A stretch of 28,983 bases of DNA, from the NCBI GenBank assembly GCA_028292565.1, contig JAQGMD010000249.1:1-28983 (forward strand), read 5' to 3'. The position numbers were made by a program, and so were the translations under genes. Of this stretch, positions 1 to 10,088 are shown one piece after another (position 1 is the stretch's first letter; every line of letters starts with the position of its first letter). The notes below the pieces were generated by a model. It was given only the letters and a program-made list of their open reading frames with translations. It was not told where the DNA came from and ran no database searches. The DNA comes from Burkholderia sp. Lineage in GTDB: Bacteria > Pseudomonadota > Gammaproteobacteria > Burkholderiales > Burkholderiaceae.

Positions 1-17
1 TTTACTTTAAAATTCGG

Positions 18-48
18 TTGACCTTCCAGCCGTTGGAAGGTCTATTGT
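18..48 (+). promoter_or_regulatory. CueR-type copA promoter/operator
   Basis: A -35 TTGACC (18-23) and a -10 TATTGT (43-48) are separated by 19 bp, the overlong spacer typical of MerR-family promoters. A perfect 8-bp dyad, GACCTTCC / GGAAGGTC with a 7-nt centre, fills the spacer from 20 to 42. The E. coli copA promoter has the same CCTTCC-N7-GGAAGG operator and spacing. Copper-loaded CueR, encoded downstream in the same operon, should untwist this spacer to activate transcription. Confidence 0.9.
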
Positions 49-78
49 GGAGGCACTCACGCTTCCGGGAACCGAATA

Positions 79-2301
79 ATGGATATCGCCACCAAACCCG
101 CCAGGTTCGCCACCGACCTCACCTTAAAGGTCGACGGCATGACCTGCGCTTCATGCGTTTCAAGAGTCGAGAAGGCCCTGCAAAAAGTACCTGGCGTAGC
201 GGAGGCGTCCGTCAACCTCGCGACGGAAAAAGCCCAGGTCAGGTCAACCGGCATCGTCACGCCCGAGGCGCTGATCGCGGCGATCCAAAAAGCCGGCTAT
301 GAAGCGGCTATCGCGACAGAGGCAAAACCCGCCGCGGAAAAAGGCGCCCTGCCCGACTGGTGGCCGGTGGCCGCGTCGGCGCTATTGAGCCTGCCCCTGG
401 TCCTGCCGATGCTTGCCATGCCGTTCGGGAAGGACTCGGCGCTCCCCGGCTGGGCCCAGCTGATCCTGGCGACGCCGGTGCAGTTCTGGCTCGGCGCCCG
501 ATTCTATAAGGCGGGCTGGAAAGCGCTACGCGCGGGCACCGGCAATATGGACCTGCTGGTGGCGCTCGGCACATCGGCTGCCTATGGCCTGTCGATCTAC
601 CTGCTGTGGGCGCATCGCGAACATGAGATGAGCCCTCATCTCTATTTCGAGACTTCGGCAGTCGTCATCACGCTCGTGCTGCTCGGGAAATATCTTGAAG
701 CTCGCGCGAAGTACCAGACCGTCGCGGCGATCCGCGCGCTGGAATCGCTACGTCCCACAACAGCGATCGTGCGCCGGGACGGTGTGGAGAAAGAAGTACC
801 GGTCACGGAGGTACGGGTCGGTGATGTGGTCATCGCCAAGCCGGGCGATCGCGTGCCGGTTGACGGCGTCGTCATCGACGGTCATAGCCATCTCGATGAA
901 TCGCTACTCACCGGCGAAAGTTTGCCGGTCGCCAAAACAGTCGGCGATCCGGTCACCGGCGGCGCAGTGAACGCCGACGGCGTGCTTGTCATTCAGGCGA
1001 CCGCGGTAGGCGGCGCGACGATGCTGTCGCAAATCATCAGGCTGGTCGAGGATGCGCAGGCTGTCAAGGCGCCGATCCAGCGCCTGGTCGATCGGGTCAG
1101 CGCCGTCTTTGTGCCGGTGGTGCTCGTCATATCGGCACTCACCTTCATCGGCTGGGGACTGCTGACCGGGGACTGGCAGCAGGCGCTGTTGAACGCGGTC
1201 GCGGTAATGGTCATTGCGTGTCCATGCGCTTTGGGTCTGGCTACGCCGACATCCATCATGGCGGGCACCGGCGTTGCGGCGAAGCACGGCATCCTCATCA
1301 AGGACGCCGAGGCACTTGAGACCGCGCATGCTGTAACAGTGGTCGCATTCGACAAGACAGGAACGCTGACGGAGGGCAAACCTGCGGTGACAGGCATCGT
1401 GGGTGCGACCATGCCGGAACGCCAGGTTCTCGAGCTGGCCAGCGCGGTCCAGCAGTACAGCGACCATCCGCTGGCCAGGGCGGTCGAGACCGAGGCAGCC
1501 GCGCTTGGAATTACCCCGCGTCCGGTGTCAAACGCAAAAGCGCTCCCGGGCCGCGGCGTGCAGGCGGAGGTTGACGGCGTGACGGTCTGCCTCGGCAACC
1601 GGCGACTGATGCAGGAACTGGACGTGCCTACCGATACTCTTGAAGACGCGGCAACAAAGCATGAGAACGCCGGGCGCACCCTCTCATGGCTTGCCGTGCA
1701 GACAGCGAACGGATGGCAACTCGCGGGCCTGATCGCCTTCGGCGACAGGGTAAAGCCAACCGCAAGGGATGCGGTAGCGCGGCTCTCGCGGATGGGCATC
1801 AGGTCCGTGATGCTGACCGGTGACAACCCCGGCAGCGCCAGGGCAGTCGCGGAGGCAGTCGGCATCACTGAATTCAAGGCGGAAGTGCTGCCTGCCGATA
1901 AGGCACGCATCGTCGGCGAGTTGAAACAGGATGGCCGGACGATTGCCATGGTCGGCGACGGCATCAACGATGCGCCGGCGCTGGCAGCTGCAGATGTCGG
2001 CATTGCGATGTCCAGCGGCACCGATGTCGCCATGCATACGGCCGGCGTCACGCTCATGCGCAGCGAACCGACGCTGGTGGCAGGTGCCATCGACATTTCC
2101 AAACGCACCTACGCGAAGATCAGGCAGAACCTGTTCTGGGCATTCATCTACAACCTGGTCGGGATTCCGCTGGCGGCGTTCGGCTACCTGAACCCGATGA
2201 TTGCGGGCGCTGCCATGGCGCTGAGCAGCGTGAGTGTTGTGACAAATGCTTTGCTGCTTCGTCGCTGGAAACCATCCAACGTTACGGGAGACAAACAATG
2301 A
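79..2301 (+). CDS. copA: Cu(I)-exporting P1B-type ATPase CopA
   Basis: This inner-membrane pump exports cytoplasmic Cu(I) at the cost of ATP. The 740-residue protein has one N-terminal heavy-metal-binding domain (GMTCASC, Cys23 and Cys26). It also has the actuator motif TGES (278-281), the transmembrane metal site CPC (381-383) that defines P1B-1 ATPases, the phosphorylated DKTGTLT (Asp425), the P1B-specific HP (463-464) and GDGINDAP (625-632). Hydrophobic segments before and after these motifs fit the usual eight membrane helices. Length is slightly short of E. coli CopA (834 aa), consistent with one rather than two metal-binding domains. The ATG at 79 is chosen because it lies about 25 nt downstream of the predicted transcription start. 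The stop overlaps the cueR start (ATGA), so the two genes are translationally coupled. Specificity for copper over silver cannot be read from sequence. Confidence 0.95.
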   Translation: MDIATKPARFATDLTLKVDGMTCASCVSRVEKALQKVPGVAEASVNLATEKAQVRSTGIVTPEALIAAIQKAGYEAAIATEAKPAAEKGALPDWWPVAASALLSLPLVLPMLAMPFGKDSALPGWAQLILATPVQFWLGARFYKAGWKALRAGTGNMDLLVALGTSAAYGLSIYLLWAHREHEMSPHLYFETSAVVITLVLLGKYLEARAKYQTVAAIRALESLRPTTAIVRRDGVEKEVPVTEVRVGDVVIAKPGDRVPVDGVVIDGHSHLDESLLTGESLPVAKTVGDPVTGGAVNADGVLVIQATAVGGATMLSQIIRLVEDAQAVKAPIQRLVDRVSAVFVPVVLVISALTFIGWGLLTGDWQQALLNAVAVMVIACPCALGLATPTSIMAGTGVAAKHGILIKDAEALETAHAVTVVAFDKTGTLTEGKPAVTGIVGATMPERQVLELASAVQQYSDHPLARAVETEAAALGITPRPVSNAKALPGRGVQAEVDGVTVCLGNRRLMQELDVPTDTLEDAATKHENAGRTLSWLAVQTANGWQLAGLIAFGDRVKPTARDAVARLSRMGIRSVMLTGDNPGSARAVAEAVGITEFKAEVLPADKARIVGELKQDGRTIAMVGDGINDAPALAAADVGIAMSSGTDVAMHTAGVTLMRSEPTLVAGAIDISKRTYAKIRQNLFWAFIYNLVGIPLAAFGYLNPMIAGAAMALSSVSVVTNALLLRRWKPSNVTGDKQ

Positions 2302-2717
2302 ATATCGGGCAGGCAGCGGAAGCGTCCGGCGTGACCGCGAAAATGATTCGTTACTATGAAAGTATCGGACTGATATCCGCGGCAGGCCGTACGGATGCCG
2401 GGTATCGGCAGTACACCGAAAACGAAGTGCAAACCCTTCGATTTATTAAACGCTCGCGTGACCTCGGCTTCTCGCTGGACCGCATCAAGACTTTGCTGGC
2501 GCTATGGGAAGACCGTACGCGAAAAAGCGCGGACGTGAAAAAGCTGGCGCGCCAGTACATCGAGGAACTCGACCGCGACATTGAGAAGCTGCAGTCGATT
2601 CGAGACCAGCTCCGGCACATGGCCGACTGCTGCAAAGGCAATGACAGGCCCGATTGCCCCATTATTGACGACCTGGCTAAACCGGCGCAGCACGGAAAAC
2701 GACTGAGGGCCGTGTAG
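2298..2717 (+). CDS. cueR: Copper-responsive MerR-family activator CueR
   Basis: This is a 139-residue cytoplasmic transcription factor. The N-terminal winged helix-turn-helix runs from about residue 1 to 70 ([11 protein letters not shown], then YYESIGL), followed by a long dimerisation helix (about 75-108). The metal-binding loop has Cys112 and Cys120, the positions of the two Cu(I)-ligating cysteines in E. coli CueR, plus an extra Cys111. The two-cysteine loop with a seven-residue gap marks monovalent-metal sensing (Cu/Ag/Au) rather than zinc or mercury. It overlaps copA by 4 bp, so it is expressed from the copper-inducible promoter at 18-48 and would be positively autoregulated. In many bacteria cueR has its own promoter; here being last in the copA operon makes autoregulation the simplest reading. 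Confidence 0.93.
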   Translation: MNIGQAAEASGVTAKMIRYYESIGLISAAGRTDAGYRQYTENEVQTLRFIKRSRDLGFSLDRIKTLLALWEDRTRKSADVKKLARQYIEELDRDIEKLQSIRDQLRHMADCCKGNDRPDCPIIDDLAKPAQHGKRLRAV

Positions 2718-3361
2718 CCGGATCACGGTGTGAGGGAGTTTTTCCTGCCGGGGTGACGGTGGAGGTCAGGCTTAGGCAGGTTGGGCGCAGAGTGCCGCTC
2801 GTGACCCCGGGTGTTGGCGTTACATCGATTGCAGCGCTTCTGCTGCTCGCTGTTATTTATTTAACGCGCCGATGAGAAAAGCCAGTGAAACTGGCATGCT
2901 TCACCATCACAGGCTTGCACTGCGGCGTGATAGATCAGAGCGTCGCCGTGCGAGTGACGACGTATGCACCATGAGAGCTGCCAACCGGCTGGCTCCCTGG
3001 TACGCTCTGCAAGAGCATCTTTTTCCAGGACGAGCGTCAGGATAAGAACAACTCAGCTCCGCTCTTGCTCACTCATCTTCGTCATACCGCGGCCTCTTTT
3101 CAAACGCCCTTGGCGGGCGCTTGACAGGCCTCAATCCAATTTGACGCATCTCATTGTTGTTGCTTGGCGAGTGTGGCCGGCGTCAAAGGTATTCCGTGCT
3201 CCAACATCCCTGATGCATGTCAATCTATTGCCTTTTTGTCAACACCTGATGGTGACGCGGAGACAGTGGTCCTTTACGATGCGGTACCAATAAAAAACAC
3301 ATACGTGCCCAAGGGCTACGCCGGAATCGCTTTCCCAACTGAAAACGAAAGTGAATTCCCA
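2718..3361. other. Non-coding gap between cueR and the GH16 gene
   Basis: I see no convincing gene in this roughly 640-bp stretch. It holds a short hairpin, GCCAGT-GAA-ACTGGC (2881-2895), without a following T-run, so it is not a clear terminator. The frame of the downstream GH16 gene stays open back to a TTG at 3164, but that extension has no signal peptide and would bury the lipoprotein signal. It is therefore treated as untranslated. Confidence 0.5.
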
Positions 3362-4315
3362 ATGAAGAAATCCAGATCCAGGGATCCGGTATGCATAGTG
3401 GCTTCCACGGCTTTATGTACTTCTTTGCTCGCATGCGGCGGCGGAGACGCACGACTCGAGATGCATGCTGCGAGCACACCCTGCGAGGCGAGCAATGCAT
3501 GTCACGCCCCGGCCCCTCATCCGCCATTGCCGGATCCGTGCGGGGGTAATCCCGGCGACTACACCGTGGGACTGACAGACGAATTTGAGGGCAGCCTCGA
3601 CCGCAAGCTATGGAATGATCGCGAGTGGTACAACCCCATCGTTACCACCACCAACTTCGAACTCTCGAACGGTTCGTTGAAACTCTGGCTGCAGCGCAAC
3701 CAGGAGGGCAAGTTCTTTTCCAGGATATTGAGCACCAGTCCGCGCGTTCTTGAAGGCAGTGATCCCACGAGAACGGGATACATGCAGCGCTATGGCTGCT
3801 TCCAGATTGAGGCAAGACTCCCCAGCGGCAAAGGACAGTTCCCGGCTTTCTGGTTGTTCACGCCGGACGGCCGCGAAGGGCATCCGGAAATCGACATCAT
3901 GGAAGCGTTTCCGAGGGACGCGCTGGGCGATGCTCGACGGCATCCGATTGCATACCTGATGACTACCCATGTCGGCTGCACCAGTGCCGACCCGAATTGC
4001 GACATGCGTTTTCATAGCAAGCTGCATGATACGAAAACCTTGTTTGCGCAACAGGATCTCTCCGCTGGTTTCCATACCTACGCACTGAAGTGGGAGCCTG
4101 ACCGGCTGACCTATTATTTCGATGGAAAGCCGGTTCACACTATGCTGGTGCGCATGGCTGATCCCATGTACATCCTGCTCGACACGAAGCCGGATCCGGG
4201 ATCTCCGCCGGATGATACGACGCCGACGAAGCGGGGGAATACGTTTGATGCGGGGGCGATTTTTGAAGTGAACTATTTGAGGACTTGGTGTTTGAAGAGT
4301 TTGGGGTGCAAGTAA
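3362..4315 (+). CDS. GH16-family glycoside hydrolase, lipoprotein
   Basis: This is predicted to be a secreted or outer-membrane-anchored endo-acting glucanase or galactanase. From the ATG at 3362 it is 317 residues, beginning with a lipoprotein signal (MKKS..., lipobox LLAC with the Cys near residue 25) and a low-complexity Pro/Ala/His linker. The GH16 jelly-roll follows, with the family signature EIDIMEAF: Glu176 as nucleophile, Asp178 as helper and Glu181 as acid/base. The preceding GCFQIEARLPSGKGQFPAFW stretch is the typical GH16 strand pair leading to the active site. Four cysteines late in the domain may form disulfides. An upstream TTG (3164) would add 66 residues and hide the signal peptide, so I reject it. 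Substrate (laminarin, lichenan, agar, other) cannot be assigned from sequence alone. No partner genes for polysaccharide use are adjacent. Confidence 0.85.
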   Translation: MKKSRSRDPVCIVASTALCTSLLACGGGDARLEMHAASTPCEASNACHAPAPHPPLPDPCGGNPGDYTVGLTDEFEGSLDRKLWNDREWYNPIVTTTNFELSNGSLKLWLQRNQEGKFFSRILSTSPRVLEGSDPTRTGYMQRYGCFQIEARLPSGKGQFPAFWLFTPDGREGHPEIDIMEAFPRDALGDARRHPIAYLMTTHVGCTSADPNCDMRFHSKLHDTKTLFAQQDLSAGFHTYALKWEPDRLTYYFDGKPVHTMLVRMADPMYILLDTKPDPGSPPDDTTPTKRGNTFDAGAIFEVNYLRTWCLKSLGCK

Positions 4316-4402
4316 GTCCTTCGATGACCACCGTCGCGGAACTTCGCACCTCGAAGATACAAGGGTGCGTATAAGCCCACACGGAATGACAACCGGGAAA
4401 CC

Positions 4403-4425
4403 GCGTGGGCAACGGGTGCCCACGC
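4403..4425. repeat. Strong intergenic hairpin
   Basis: There is a perfect inverted repeat with 9-bp arms, GCGTGGGCA / TGCCCACGC, and a 5-nt loop (ACGGG). It lies in the gap between the convergent GH16 and histidine kinase genes. No T-run follows on either strand, so it is not an intrinsic terminator. It resembles REP-like intergenic palindromes. A second GC-rich palindrome, CCCCATTTGGGG, lies about 60 bp further right. Confidence 0.5.
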
Positions 4426-4583
4426 TCCGACTTCCACCCGGTCGCTCCTGCCACGTCTTGGGAAGCGGCTCAACGTGGGAAAAACCCCATTTGGGGCGAT
4501 GGGGAACAACGTTACCCATACGTGGCGCTGCTGCGACAACCGGTTCCGCAACGGTGGCCGACGCCCGACAGGCTGGACGGATC

Positions 4584-7500
4584 TCAGCGCTTCAAAAGCA
4601 CCTGCCGCACCTTGAGAGCAAGCTGCTCCCGCCGATAAGGCTTGCTAAGTAAATTCACACCAGGATCCAGCCGCCCAGCCTGCCCCATCGCGTTCTGCGT
4701 ATACCCCGAGGTGAACAAAACGGAGAGGTCAGGCAGCACACGTTTCGCTTCCTTCGCGAGGTCCGGACCGCGCAACCGGCCCGGCATCACCACGTCAGTA
4801 AAAAGCAAATCTATCGCCGCCCCGCTCGTGATGATATTCAGCGCACTCTCTCCATCGTTGGCGGTGATCACCTGATAGCCGAGCTCCGTCAGCATCGCAA
4901 CAACGGTCGCCTGCACATTGATATCGTCTTCCACCACAAGTATGGTTTCACTGCCACCGCTCAAGGTGTCGCCGGCGATCACACGGATGACCGCCGCGGC
5001 TTCCGCGGAGCGCGGCAGGTAGATCCTGACGGTTGTTCCATGACCGGGCTCACTGTAGATCTGGATGTGGCCGCCGCTTTGTTTGACAAAGCCGTAGGCC
5101 ATGCTCAAGCCGAGTCCGGTGCCTTCGCCCTCCGGCTTAGTGGTAAAGAAGGGTTCGAAAACATGCTCCATCACCTCAGGCGGAATGCCCGATCCGGTAT
5201 CGGAGATGGCGAGCATCACATAGTCCCCTGAGGGCAGGTCGGGACGGGATGCCACATAGTCCTCGTCCAGCACGGTATTGTTCATCTCGATGACGAGGTT
5301 GCCGCTGCCTTCCATCGCGTCGCGCGAATTGATCGCCAGGTTGAGGACGACGTTCTCGAGCTGGTTCGGGTCGACCAGCGTGTTCCACAGCCCTTCAGCG
5401 ATCATCATGTCCACCTTGATGGTGGCGCCCAGCGCCTGCCGGAGCAGTTCCTCCAGGTTTTTCATCAAGTCGCGCAGATTGACCACCACCGGCTGCAGCG
5501 GCTGGCGCCGCGCAAACGCGAGCAACTGCGACGACAGCTTCGATCCGCGCTCCACGGCATTCAACGCGCTCGTCAGGCGCTTCTCTGCTTGCTCGTTGCC
5601 GCCGTAAAGCAACTGCAGCAGCTGCAGGTTGCCGGCGATGATTTGCAGCACATTGTTGAAGTCGTGCGCAACCCCGCCGGTCAGCTTGCCCACTGCTTCC
5701 AGTTTCTGCGAATGGAGCAGCGCCGAGCGCGCTTCTTCCAGCGACCGCAGACGCTCGGCCTCCAGCCGTTGTGCTTCCTTGCGCTCGGAAATGTCCCTGA
5801 TAAAGGCATTGGCGGTGTAACCGGAACCCTGCTTGATCGCTGCCACCGCGAGTTCGACTGGAATCAAATGTCCGCGACGGTGTAGCGCCATCACCTCGAT
5901 ACGGTTATTGAGGACCGGGCCGGTGCCAGTGGCAGTAAATCGCCGGAAGCCCGCGAGGTGCGCCGCCCGTTGGTCCTCGGGAATGATGAGCTCGGCGAGG
6001 CTCAGCCCGATGGCTTCGTCGGCAGTCCATCCGAAGGTATGCTCGGCCTGCACGTTCCAGACAGTGATCCGCTCGTTCTCGTCGACCGCCACGAAGGCGT
6101 CGTGCGAGTTTTCCAGAATCACTTTCATGTGATGCCGCTCAGACCCAATCCGCGCATGGGATTCGCGCAATGCTTCTTCGCTTTGCTTGATCCTGGTGAT
6201 GTCGGTGTGTGTGCCGATGGTACGCAGCGCCCGGCCGGCAGCATCGCGACGCACCACCACACCGCGCGCAAGTATCCATTTCCAACTGCCGTCCTTGCAC
6301 AGCAGGCGATGCTCGCACGCGTAGCTTGCCTTTATGCCGTTGATGTAGTCTTTCGCCGTCGCTACCGCGTGCGGCCTGTCTTGCGGATGGATCAGCTTTT
6401 CCCATTGCTCGAAGCTGTTTTCGATTTCATCGTCGGCATAGCCGAGCATCGCCTTCCACTGCGTGGAGTAACTCACCTTATCGGTGTGATTATTCCAGTC
6501 CCACACGCCGTCGCCGGCGCCTTCCAATGCATTCTTCCATCGGAATTCGCTCGCCCTCAATTCTTCGGTCATTGCGACCGCCAACCCGAGGGCACGCTTG
6601 CGGCCGGTTGCCAGCAACCAGACGAGCAAAGCGAGCAATACACTCATGCCCGTTCCGGTAACGGCGATGAAGAACGGTCGTCCATCGTCGATCCGTGCTT
6701 CGAACGATGGCCCGGAACTGAACTCCAGCATCCATGGCCGGCCGGCGACATCGATGCGCCGCACTGCGTGGAACAGCGGCTTGCTTTCCTCGCGCTGCGT
6801 GAAAATCGTCGCCGAGTCATAGAGTGTGGCTGCGTCCGACATCTCCTCGCCATCGTTAATCCGGACATTGAGGTCGGATGAACGCTCGCCGCCGAGGCCA
6901 TCCATCAGGTCATTCATGCGGAACGGCGCGTACGCCCAGCCAAGAATGGCGGCACGGCGGTCTTCGAGGGTCGCCTGCGGCATATCGCGCGCATAGATCG
7001 GCAAATACATGAGAACACCGGCCTGCACGTACTCGCCTACTTCCTGCACCAGCGTCACCTTCCCTGACAGCGCAGCCTTGCCTGAATCACGGGCGCGCGC
7101 CATCGCGGCGCGGCGCACCGGCTCAGCATACATGTCGAACCCGAGCGCGCGCAGATTAAGGCCGGCGAACGGTTCGATCTGCGTGATGGACGTATAAACC
7201 TCGCGTCCGCCCGCAGGTTGGATGGCATAGTCGGGGAAGCCCTGGCTACGCATCTCGGCGATATGACGCTCCATCTGGTCCTTCGGGATAATCCTGGAGA
7301 CCGCCAGTCCCTGTATGCCCGGGTAGAGTTCTTCCAGCCGCAACGTAGCGACGTACAAGCGGAAATCCTCGCGCGAGGCATGGGTGAATCCAAGCGTAAA
7401 ACCCTGCGCGCCGCGCAGCACCTGTTCATAGGTCGCCATGCGCTGCTCGAGCCGCTGCGCCATTTCACGCACACGGAAGTCGAAACTGATCTGGAGATCC

Positions 7501-7661
7501 GCCAGCGATTGCTCGCGCACGTTGTTCCATAAACCGTGGGTGATCGCCAGGGAAATTGCCAAAATTGCTGCAGATAGCAGTGGCGGAAGAAACCGGCTCC
7601 CAAGGAGACTGCGGGAAGGCTCAGTCCCGCCGAGGCGTGATGACGAAAAGAATCTATGCAT
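4584..7661 (-). CDS. CHASE-PAS-PAS hybrid sensor histidine kinase
   Basis: This membrane sensor kinase carries a fused receiver domain. From the ATG at 7661 it has about 1025 residues; a TTG at 7709 would add 16 but is less likely. In order it has a first membrane helix (about 24-44), a periplasmic CHASE-type ligand-binding domain (about 60-310) and a second membrane helix (about 330-352). Two PAS domains with a PAC segment follow (about 375-495 and 512-630), then the HisKA H-box GGVAHDFNN (His666) and an HATPase with N, G1 (DTGSGIP), F and G2 (GTGLGLSMAYG) boxes. The C-terminal receiver has phospho-acceptor Asp956 (LLFTDVVMPG) and a conserved Lys (LLSKPY). No cognate transcription factor is adjacent. 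It lies 204 bp downstream of senA on the same strand; a functional link is possible but unproven. CHASE ligands in other systems are small molecules such as cytokinin-like compounds; the ligand here is unknown. Confidence 0.88.
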   Translation of the reverse strand: MHRFFSSSRLGGTEPSRSLLGSRFLPPLLSAAILAISLAITHGLWNNVREQSLADLQISFDFRVREMAQRLEQRMATYEQVLRGAQGFTLGFTHASREDFRLYVATLRLEELYPGIQGLAVSRIIPKDQMERHIAEMRSQGFPDYAIQPAGGREVYTSITQIEPFAGLNLRALGFDMYAEPVRRAAMARARDSGKAALSGKVTLVQEVGEYVQAGVLMYLPIYARDMPQATLEDRRAAILGWAYAPFRMNDLMDGLGGERSSDLNVRINDGEEMSDAATLYDSATIFTQREESKPLFHAVRRIDVAGRPWMLEFSSGPSFEARIDDGRPFFIAVTGTGMSVLLALLVWLLATGRKRALGLAVAMTEELRASEFRWKNALEGAGDGVWDWNNHTDKVSYSTQWKAMLGYADDEIENSFEQWEKLIHPQDRPHAVATAKDYINGIKASYACEHRLLCKDGSWKWILARGVVVRRDAAGRALRTIGTHTDITRIKQSEEALRESHARIGSERHHMKVILENSHDAFVAVDENERITVWNVQAEHTFGWTADEAIGLSLAELIIPEDQRAAHLAGFRRFTATGTGPVLNNRIEVMALHRRGHLIPVELAVAAIKQGSGYTANAFIRDISERKEAQRLEAERLRSLEEARSALLHSQKLEAVGKLTGGVAHDFNNVLQIIAGNLQLLQLLYGGNEQAEKRLTSALNAVERGSKLSSQLLAFARRQPLQPVVVNLRDLMKNLEELLRQALGATIKVDMMIAEGLWNTLVDPNQLENVVLNLAINSRDAMEGSGNLVIEMNNTVLDEDYVASRPDLPSGDYVMLAISDTGSGIPPEVMEHVFEPFFTTKPEGEGTGLGLSMAYGFVKQSGGHIQIYSEPGHGTTVRIYLPRSAEAAAVIRVIAGDTLSGGSETILVVEDDINVQATVVAMLTELGYQVITANDGESALNIITSGAAIDLLFTDVVMPGRLRGPDLAKEAKRVLPDLSVLFTSGYTQNAMGQAGRLDPGVNLLSKPYRREQLALKVRQVLLKR

Positions 7662-7865
7662 TCCGCGATTGTAAACATCATTCGGCTTCTCAACCGGCCA
7701 CCTGCGCAAGTCCGACTTTCAGATGAGCGATCTATCCCGCCACGACCGCCAAAATGAACAACTTTTTCTGCGCGGAACCTTAAGATTTTTGTAGAGCCGC
7801 CGATATTTGTTTTGATCAAGGAAACAACGCGCCAGAAAAACTTTAGTCATCCTGTCGCCTGGTAT

Positions 7866-9053
7866 TTACATCCCGCAGGTACGAAATCCGGCGAAGATGT
7901 CGTTACGTCGGGGCAAATAGAAATTCCTGAACTTCATTGACCGCAACCGCGTCGGCGTCGCAAACGATGCCCCGCGCAATACCTGGTGCGTTTCGAAGAA
8001 CGGTTCCGAATACTCACGGTAAGCGTCGGATGAAAACCCCGGATACGGCTCAAACGGGCTGCAGGTCCATTCCCATAACGCCCCCCAGCGGAATGCCGGA
8101 TGCCCGGATTGCGCGGCGAATTCCCATTCGGCTTCGGTCGGCAGCCTGCGACCGGCCCACATGCAATAGGCCTGCGCCTCATAGAGGCTGACATGGCGCA
8201 CCGGTTCGTGGCCCGGCAAGGCGATTTCCTTTTCGAAACGGCGGCAGTGCCAGCGCGAGGCCTGGCGTTTCCAGTGCGTGGGTGCCGAGCTCTCCCCTTG
8301 CATCATCCATTCCCGCCCGGCCATAGTCCAGAAATGCGGGTTCTGGTATCCGCCTTCCGCGACAAAATCGCTGAACTGCGCGTTCGTCACCAGCGTCGAA
8401 TCCATTTCGAATGCCGGCACCCGCACGGCATGCGCCCATTTTTCATTGTCGAACACGAATCCGTTATCCGGCCGGCTGCCCATCTCGATGGTCCCACCGG
8501 GGAAACGGATCTCGCCCTGCGAGGACGCAGCGACCGACTGCAACCGCAGTTCGACCGGCGGCGCAATGGCCAGGGTCTGCAAGGTGTAGGCAAACGCCTC
8601 GCCGTGCATGTCTTCATGCGCCAGCACCAGGCGGTACGGATACAGCGCGTCGTCGTCGTCCTTGGCCACGCTCAGTTTGTCCAGCACCCGGTCGAGCACT
8701 TCGCGGCAGTAGGTTTTGAGCGCGCCCTTGCCGGGCAATCCGAGCGACCAGCGCGCCCGATGCGGGATCCGATTAGAATCGAACCATTCGTCGCCCTTCA
8801 TCAGCAGCGACGGCCGCTGCGCTGCTTCCGGCGCACTCGATCGGGCGCCGCGCAATATGTACCATTCGGAGAACCAGGCGATATGGCCGAGTTCCCATAG
8901 CGGCGGGTTCAGGATCGGTAGTATCGGCACGTTGACCGGATCGTCCAGTCCCGCCACGGCAAAGCAGTCGAACAGGGCAAGCGTATGGTCCCGCGCGTCT
9001 TGCAGGGCGCGGGCCAGCTCATTGGGTGCAGCATTTCGAAAAGACAGGTTCAT
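7866..9053 (-). CDS. senA: Selenoneine synthase SenA (EgtB-like, FGE-sulfatase fold)
   Basis: This is predicted to be a non-heme iron enzyme that couples a selenosugar to hercynine on the selenoneine route. The 395-residue protein has a DinB-like four-helix N-terminus (about 10-160). Its candidate iron ligands are His57 (ELGHIAWF) and an H-x3-H-x-E motif, His146, His150 and Glu152 (AHEDMHGE), as in EgtB sulfoxide synthases. An FGE-sulfatase/C-type-lectin-like domain follows (about 185-395), ending with LRGASFATP and the FAGFRTCGM tail. On its own it could be called EgtB. Adjacency to a SenB-type glycosyltransferase and a SelD-like protein decides for SenA, as in the senABC clusters known from Variovorax and relatives. 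The ATG at 9053 is the clear start. A candidate promoter (9086-9114) lies inside the opposing senB gene. Confidence 0.85.
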   Translation of the reverse strand: MNLSFRNAAPNELARALQDARDHTLALFDCFAVAGLDDPVNVPILPILNPPLWELGHIAWFSEWYILRGARSSAPEAAQRPSLLMKGDEWFDSNRIPHRARWSLGLPGKGALKTYCREVLDRVLDKLSVAKDDDDALYPYRLVLAHEDMHGEAFAYTLQTLAIAPPVELRLQSVAASSQGEIRFPGGTIEMGSRPDNGFVFDNEKWAHAVRVPAFEMDSTLVTNAQFSDFVAEGGYQNPHFWTMAGREWMMQGESSAPTHWKRQASRWHCRRFEKEIALPGHEPVRHVSLYEAQAYCMWAGRRLPTEAEWEFAAQSGHPAFRWGALWEWTCSPFEPYPGFSSDAYREYSEPFFETHQVLRGASFATPTRLRSMKFRNFYLPRRNDIFAGFRTCGM

Positions 9054-10030
9054 TGGGTATATTCTTGGCTAAACCGCATATCGTCATTATCAGCCCCGCA
9101 ATGGCAAAAGCCAACAACGGGAATTGGCAAACCGCGAGCCGCTGGGCGAACTTCCTGGCCGCGCGCTATCGCGTGACGCTGCTTGAAGAATGGGACGGAC
9201 TCGCATGCGATGCCCTGATCGCGCTCCATGCCCGCCGCTCGTCCTCTTCGATTGCCGCGTTCGCTGCCGCCTTCCCCTTCCGCCCTTCCGTGCTGATCCT
9301 GACCGGCACCGATTTATATCGCGACATCAAAGCCGACGCGAACGCACAGCGTTCATTGCAGCTCGCGACGCGCCTGGTCGTCCTGCAGGAAGCCGGGCTG
9401 TCGGAATTGCATCCATCGCTGCGTGACAAGGCGTCTGCCATATACCAATCCGCCGCTTCGTCCCCGCCCGTATCCCACAACGGCGTTGCCGGACATGTCA
9501 ATGTCGTCATGGTCGGGCACCTGCGCGAAGAGAAGGATCCGATCACATTCATGCGTGCCGCCGCTCTCGTGCACTCTCCGCAGGTGCGCATGCACCATGT
9601 GGGCGGCGCGCTCGATCCGGCGCTCGGCCAGCAGGCATTGGCAACCCAGCAAGCAGTGTCGCGTTATCGTTGGCTGGGCAACCTCCCCCACGAGAGCGTG
9701 CGGGAGCATTTGATGCAAAGCCACCTGATGGTGCTGGCCTCGAAGATGGAAGGCGGCGCCAATGTCATCATTGAATCCGTCACCTGCGGTGTGCCGGTGC
9801 TCGCAAGCGACATATCCGGCAACCGCGGCATGCTGGGCGAAGATTACGCCGGCTACTTCCCCGTGGGCGACAGTCGGACGCTGGCGGGCATGATCGACCG
9901 GGCGGTGGCGGATCGGGGGTTCTACGCGTTGCTGCAGCGACAGTGCATGGCACGCGCGCCGCTGTTTTCCCCGGAGCGGGAGCGAGCGGCGGTGCTGCAA
10001 TTGATGGATAATCTGCTCCTCACAAATTAA
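9026..10030 (+). CDS. senB: Selenosugar synthase SenB (GT4-like glycosyltransferase)
   Basis: This is predicted to make a 1-seleno-sugar from a UDP-sugar and selenophosphate, supplying the selenium donor for SenA. The protein (up to 334 residues) has a GT-B fold. An N-terminal strand and glycine/asparagine turn ([20 protein letters not shown]) opens it. A second Rossmann domain starts near [16 protein letters not shown]. The GT4 nucleotide-sugar motif E-G-G-A-N-V-I-I-E is followed by [18 protein letters not shown]. The start is uncertain. GTG at 9026 overlaps senA by 28 bp, whereas TTG at 9065 leaves 11 bp and still keeps the first beta strand. An ATG at 9101 would delete that strand and is rejected. 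It is followed on the same strand by senC, so the two probably form one transcript. A generic GT4 role is the alternative, but the flanking genes make SenB the better call. Confidence 0.82.
   Translation: MQHFEKTGSLGIFLAKPHIVIISPAMAKANNGNWQTASRWANFLAARYRVTLLEEWDGLACDALIALHARRSSSSIAAFAAAFPFRPSVLILTGTDLYRDIKADANAQRSLQLATRLVVLQEAGLSELHPSLRDKASAIYQSAASSPPVSHNGVAGHVNVVMVGHLREEKDPITFMRAAALVHSPQVRMHHVGGALDPALGQQALATQQAVSRYRWLGNLPHESVREHLMQSHLMVLASKMEGGANVIIESVTCGVPVLASDISGNRGMLGEDYAGYFPVGDSRTLAGMIDRAVADRGFYALLQRQCMARAPLFSPERERAAVLQLMDNLLLTN
9086..9114 (-). promoter_or_regulatory. Candidate senA promoter inside senB
   Basis: On the minus strand, a TTGGCT -35 (9114-9109) and a GATAAT -10 (9091-9086) are spaced by exactly 17 bp. 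The predicted transcription start is near 9079, about 26 nt before the senA ATG. Because senA and senB diverge with no gap, any senA promoter must lie in senB coding sequence, and this is the best match seen. Experimental support is lacking. Confidence 0.4.
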
Positions 10031-10088
10031 ATCCTCATTCCGACGCTCGCATCGGGCATGGATGAGCGACCGTCAACGGATATCAAAC

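Noticed and set aside
993..2108. 371-codon minus-strand open frame opposite copA
   Set aside because: It is the complement shadow of a high-GC gene with clear P-type ATPase motifs, and its translation is Ser/Ala/Thr-rich with no recognisable domain.
3164..3361. N-terminal extension of the GH16 gene from TTG 3164
   Set aside because: It would place 66 residues before an evident lipoprotein signal peptide; the ATG at 3362 is the natural start.
5958..6881. 307-codon plus-strand open frame opposite the hybrid kinase
   Set aside because: It lies across PAS and CHASE coding sequence and has no domain, ribosome site or context.
7795..7830. FNR/ANR-like TTGAT...CAA half-match upstream of the hybrid kinase
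   Set aside because: Only one half-site is good and the spacing of the second half is wrong.
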